Of a stretch of DNA of 64,000 nucleotides, positions 63,075 through 64,000 are shown one piece after another. Source of the DNA: Streptomyces flaveus (GTDB taxonomy: Bacteria; Actinomycetota; Actinomycetes; Streptomycetales; Streptomycetaceae); contig NZ_BMPQ01000002.1 in assembly GCF_014647675.1 (NCBI RefSeq), positions 365,171-429,170 on the forward strand, in the 5' to 3' direction. The position numbers were made by a program, and so were the translations under genes. Position 1 is the stretch's first letter, and each line of letters begins with the position of its first letter. The notes under the pieces are model-generated. The model did not search any database. It was not told the origin of the DNA and worked only from the letters and a program-made list of their open reading frames with translations.

Positions 63075-63596
63075 TCACGCCCCGAACCTGCCGGGGCGGA
63101 CCACGACCGCCAGCGCCTTGACCTGCCCGCTGCGCTGGAAATGCAGCGTGAACGGCACGAAGTCGAACTCGCGCCACCTCGCATTCGCCCGCAACGTCAC
63201 ATCCAGGCCGGCCGGCGACATGGCAAGACTGTCGCCGGCCTGAACAGTGACCGAGTCCACCGTCTCCGCGTACGCCGCCCGGCCATTGGTCATGCGGTGA
63301 CGGCTGAGTGCGGTGCCGCCATCCGCGTCGGGGGACGTCACCTTGAGCAACCGGTCTTCAGCGCCTCCCGTGTTGGTGATCCGGAAGAACGCGGCGGTGT
63401 CCTGGGTGTTCCCGTAGGGCAGGTACACATGTGCGTCGGTGACCGCGATCTTCGCGGGGGTGCCCGCGTTGCCGGAAGAGGTCCAGGTGGTGAGGCCGCC
63501 CAGGGCGATGGTGCACGCGGCGATGGGCGCGAGCGCGGCGAGCAGGGTGTCGGTAAGCCCGCGACGGGTCGGCCGCCAAAGGCGCTGTTCGGTCAT
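63075..63596 (-). CDS. PCu(A)C-like periplasmic copper protein (copy B)
   Basis: A 173-residue paralogue of the protein at 42273. It has an N-terminal membrane helix and a PCu(A)C-like domain (AAFFRITNTGGAEDRLLKV, VTVQAGDSLAM, FDFVPFTLHFQRSGQVKALAVVV). One His-x-Met pair is seen (LSRHRMTNG), but the second His-x-Met of canonical PCu(A)C is missing. Its ATG overlaps the end of the P-ATPase frame (ATGA), the same gene order as copy A. Confidence 0.7.
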   Translation of the reverse strand: MTEQRLWRPTRRGLTDTLLAALAPIAACTIALGGLTTWTSSGNAGTPAKIAVTDAHVYLPYGNTQDTAAFFRITNTGGAEDRLLKVTSPDADGGTALSRHRMTNGRAAYAETVDSVTVQAGDSLAMSPAGLDVTLRANARWREFDFVPFTLHFQRSGQVKALAVVVRPGRFGA

Positions 63597-63985
63597 CGGA
63601 CGGGCCTCCGCGGGGTAGAGGGCTGCCAGCCGCGCAGCCGCAGGCTGTTGCCGACCACCAGCAGCGAGCTGACCGACATCGCCGCCGCAGCGAGCATCGG
63701 GTTGAGCAGGCCGACCATGGCGAGCGGCACGGTCACGGCGTTGTAGCCGAAGGCCCACACGAGATTGGCGCGGATCGTGCCCAGGGTTCGCCGGGCGAGC
63801 CGTACCGCGTCCGCGAGGGCCTCGATGTCGCCGCGCACCAGCGTTACGTCGGCAGCCCCGATGGCCACGTCGGTCCCGCTGCCCATCGCGATCCCGAGGT
63901 CGGCGCCGCACAGCGCGGGCGGGGGCGTCAGTCTCCGAAGCGCCATACCCGCCCCGGAGGAGCGTCGTTGGGACTCTTCCATCAC
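63593..63985 (-). pseudogene. C-terminal fragment of a CopA-type P-ATPase
   Basis: About 105 residues match the end of CopA: ADLGIAMGSGTDVAIGAADVTLV, TLGTIRANLVWAFGYNAVTVPLA and LLVVGNSLRLRG. The GDGVNDAPAL hinge that should precede ADLGIAMG is not intact; the frame reads LTPPPALCGADLG, and another frame holds a TDAPA remnant. Upstream of this no P-ATPase sequence is seen to the window end. It is therefore a truncated or frameshifted copy. The DNA beyond 64000 could show whether the rest exists. Confidence 0.75.
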
Positions 63986-64000
63986 CGGTCTCCTGGATCG

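Overview
The window is high-GC actinobacterial DNA and almost certainly a Streptomyces chromosome. It carries the lysA–hom–thrC–thrB–rho–LCP–rpmE–prfA–prmC–Sua5–glyA–atp gene order typical of that genus. It also has a GH18 chitinase behind the 12-bp direct repeats known from Streptomyces chitinase promoters, an NrtL-type ArgS relative, and many GTG/TTG starts.

From 1 to about 37.7 kb the DNA is conserved core. It begins with a membrane-anchored P-loop ATPase carrying an Asp/Pro repeat tail, a STAS protein, a 3-hydroxybutyryl-CoA dehydrogenase, a TetR regulator divergent from an ABC exporter with a perfect 16-bp palindrome between them, a PduO-type cobalamin adenosyltransferase, a two-component pair and a chitinase. 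Next comes the complete F1Fo ATP synthase operon (atpIBEFHAGDC, minus strand), followed upstream by a WecA/TagO-type transferase and glyA. After these lie a phosphatase-like protein whose catalytic Cys is Ser, the translation genes, rho, and the threonine and lysine branch genes.

At 37868 lies tRNA-Arg(CCG), followed by a strong terminator. In Streptomyces this tRNA is a known integration site for mobile elements, and everything to its right looks accessory. An AbiEii-type nucleotidyltransferase pair comes first. Two related copper modules follow (about 39.8–45.4 kb and 61.3–64.0 kb). Each holds an ECF sigma factor, a Met/His-rich membrane protein, a PCu(A)C-like protein and a CopA-type P-ATPase. 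The second CopA is only a C-terminal piece inside this window.

Between the two copper modules sits a one-direction cluster (46.1–59.5 kb): MFS exporter, FabH-like ketosynthase, acyl carrier protein, then five genes matching ScoE, ScoD, ScoC, ScoB and ScoA, the isonitrile lipopeptide enzymes (Mycobacterium Rv0097–Rv0101). A binding protein, permease and ATPase of FecBCDE type complete it. Diisonitriles of this kind act as copper-acquiring chalkophores. A DJ-1/PfpI protein closely resembling isonitrile hydratase and a GlxA-type AraC regulator follow on the opposite strand. The likely overall picture is a copper economy island: make and export an isonitrile copper ligand, re-import the complex, possibly destroy the isonitrile, and balance this with copper efflux under ECF control. 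An aspartyl/asparaginyl beta-hydroxylase of unknown role lies inside the first copper module. The functional links are inference from homology and gene order.
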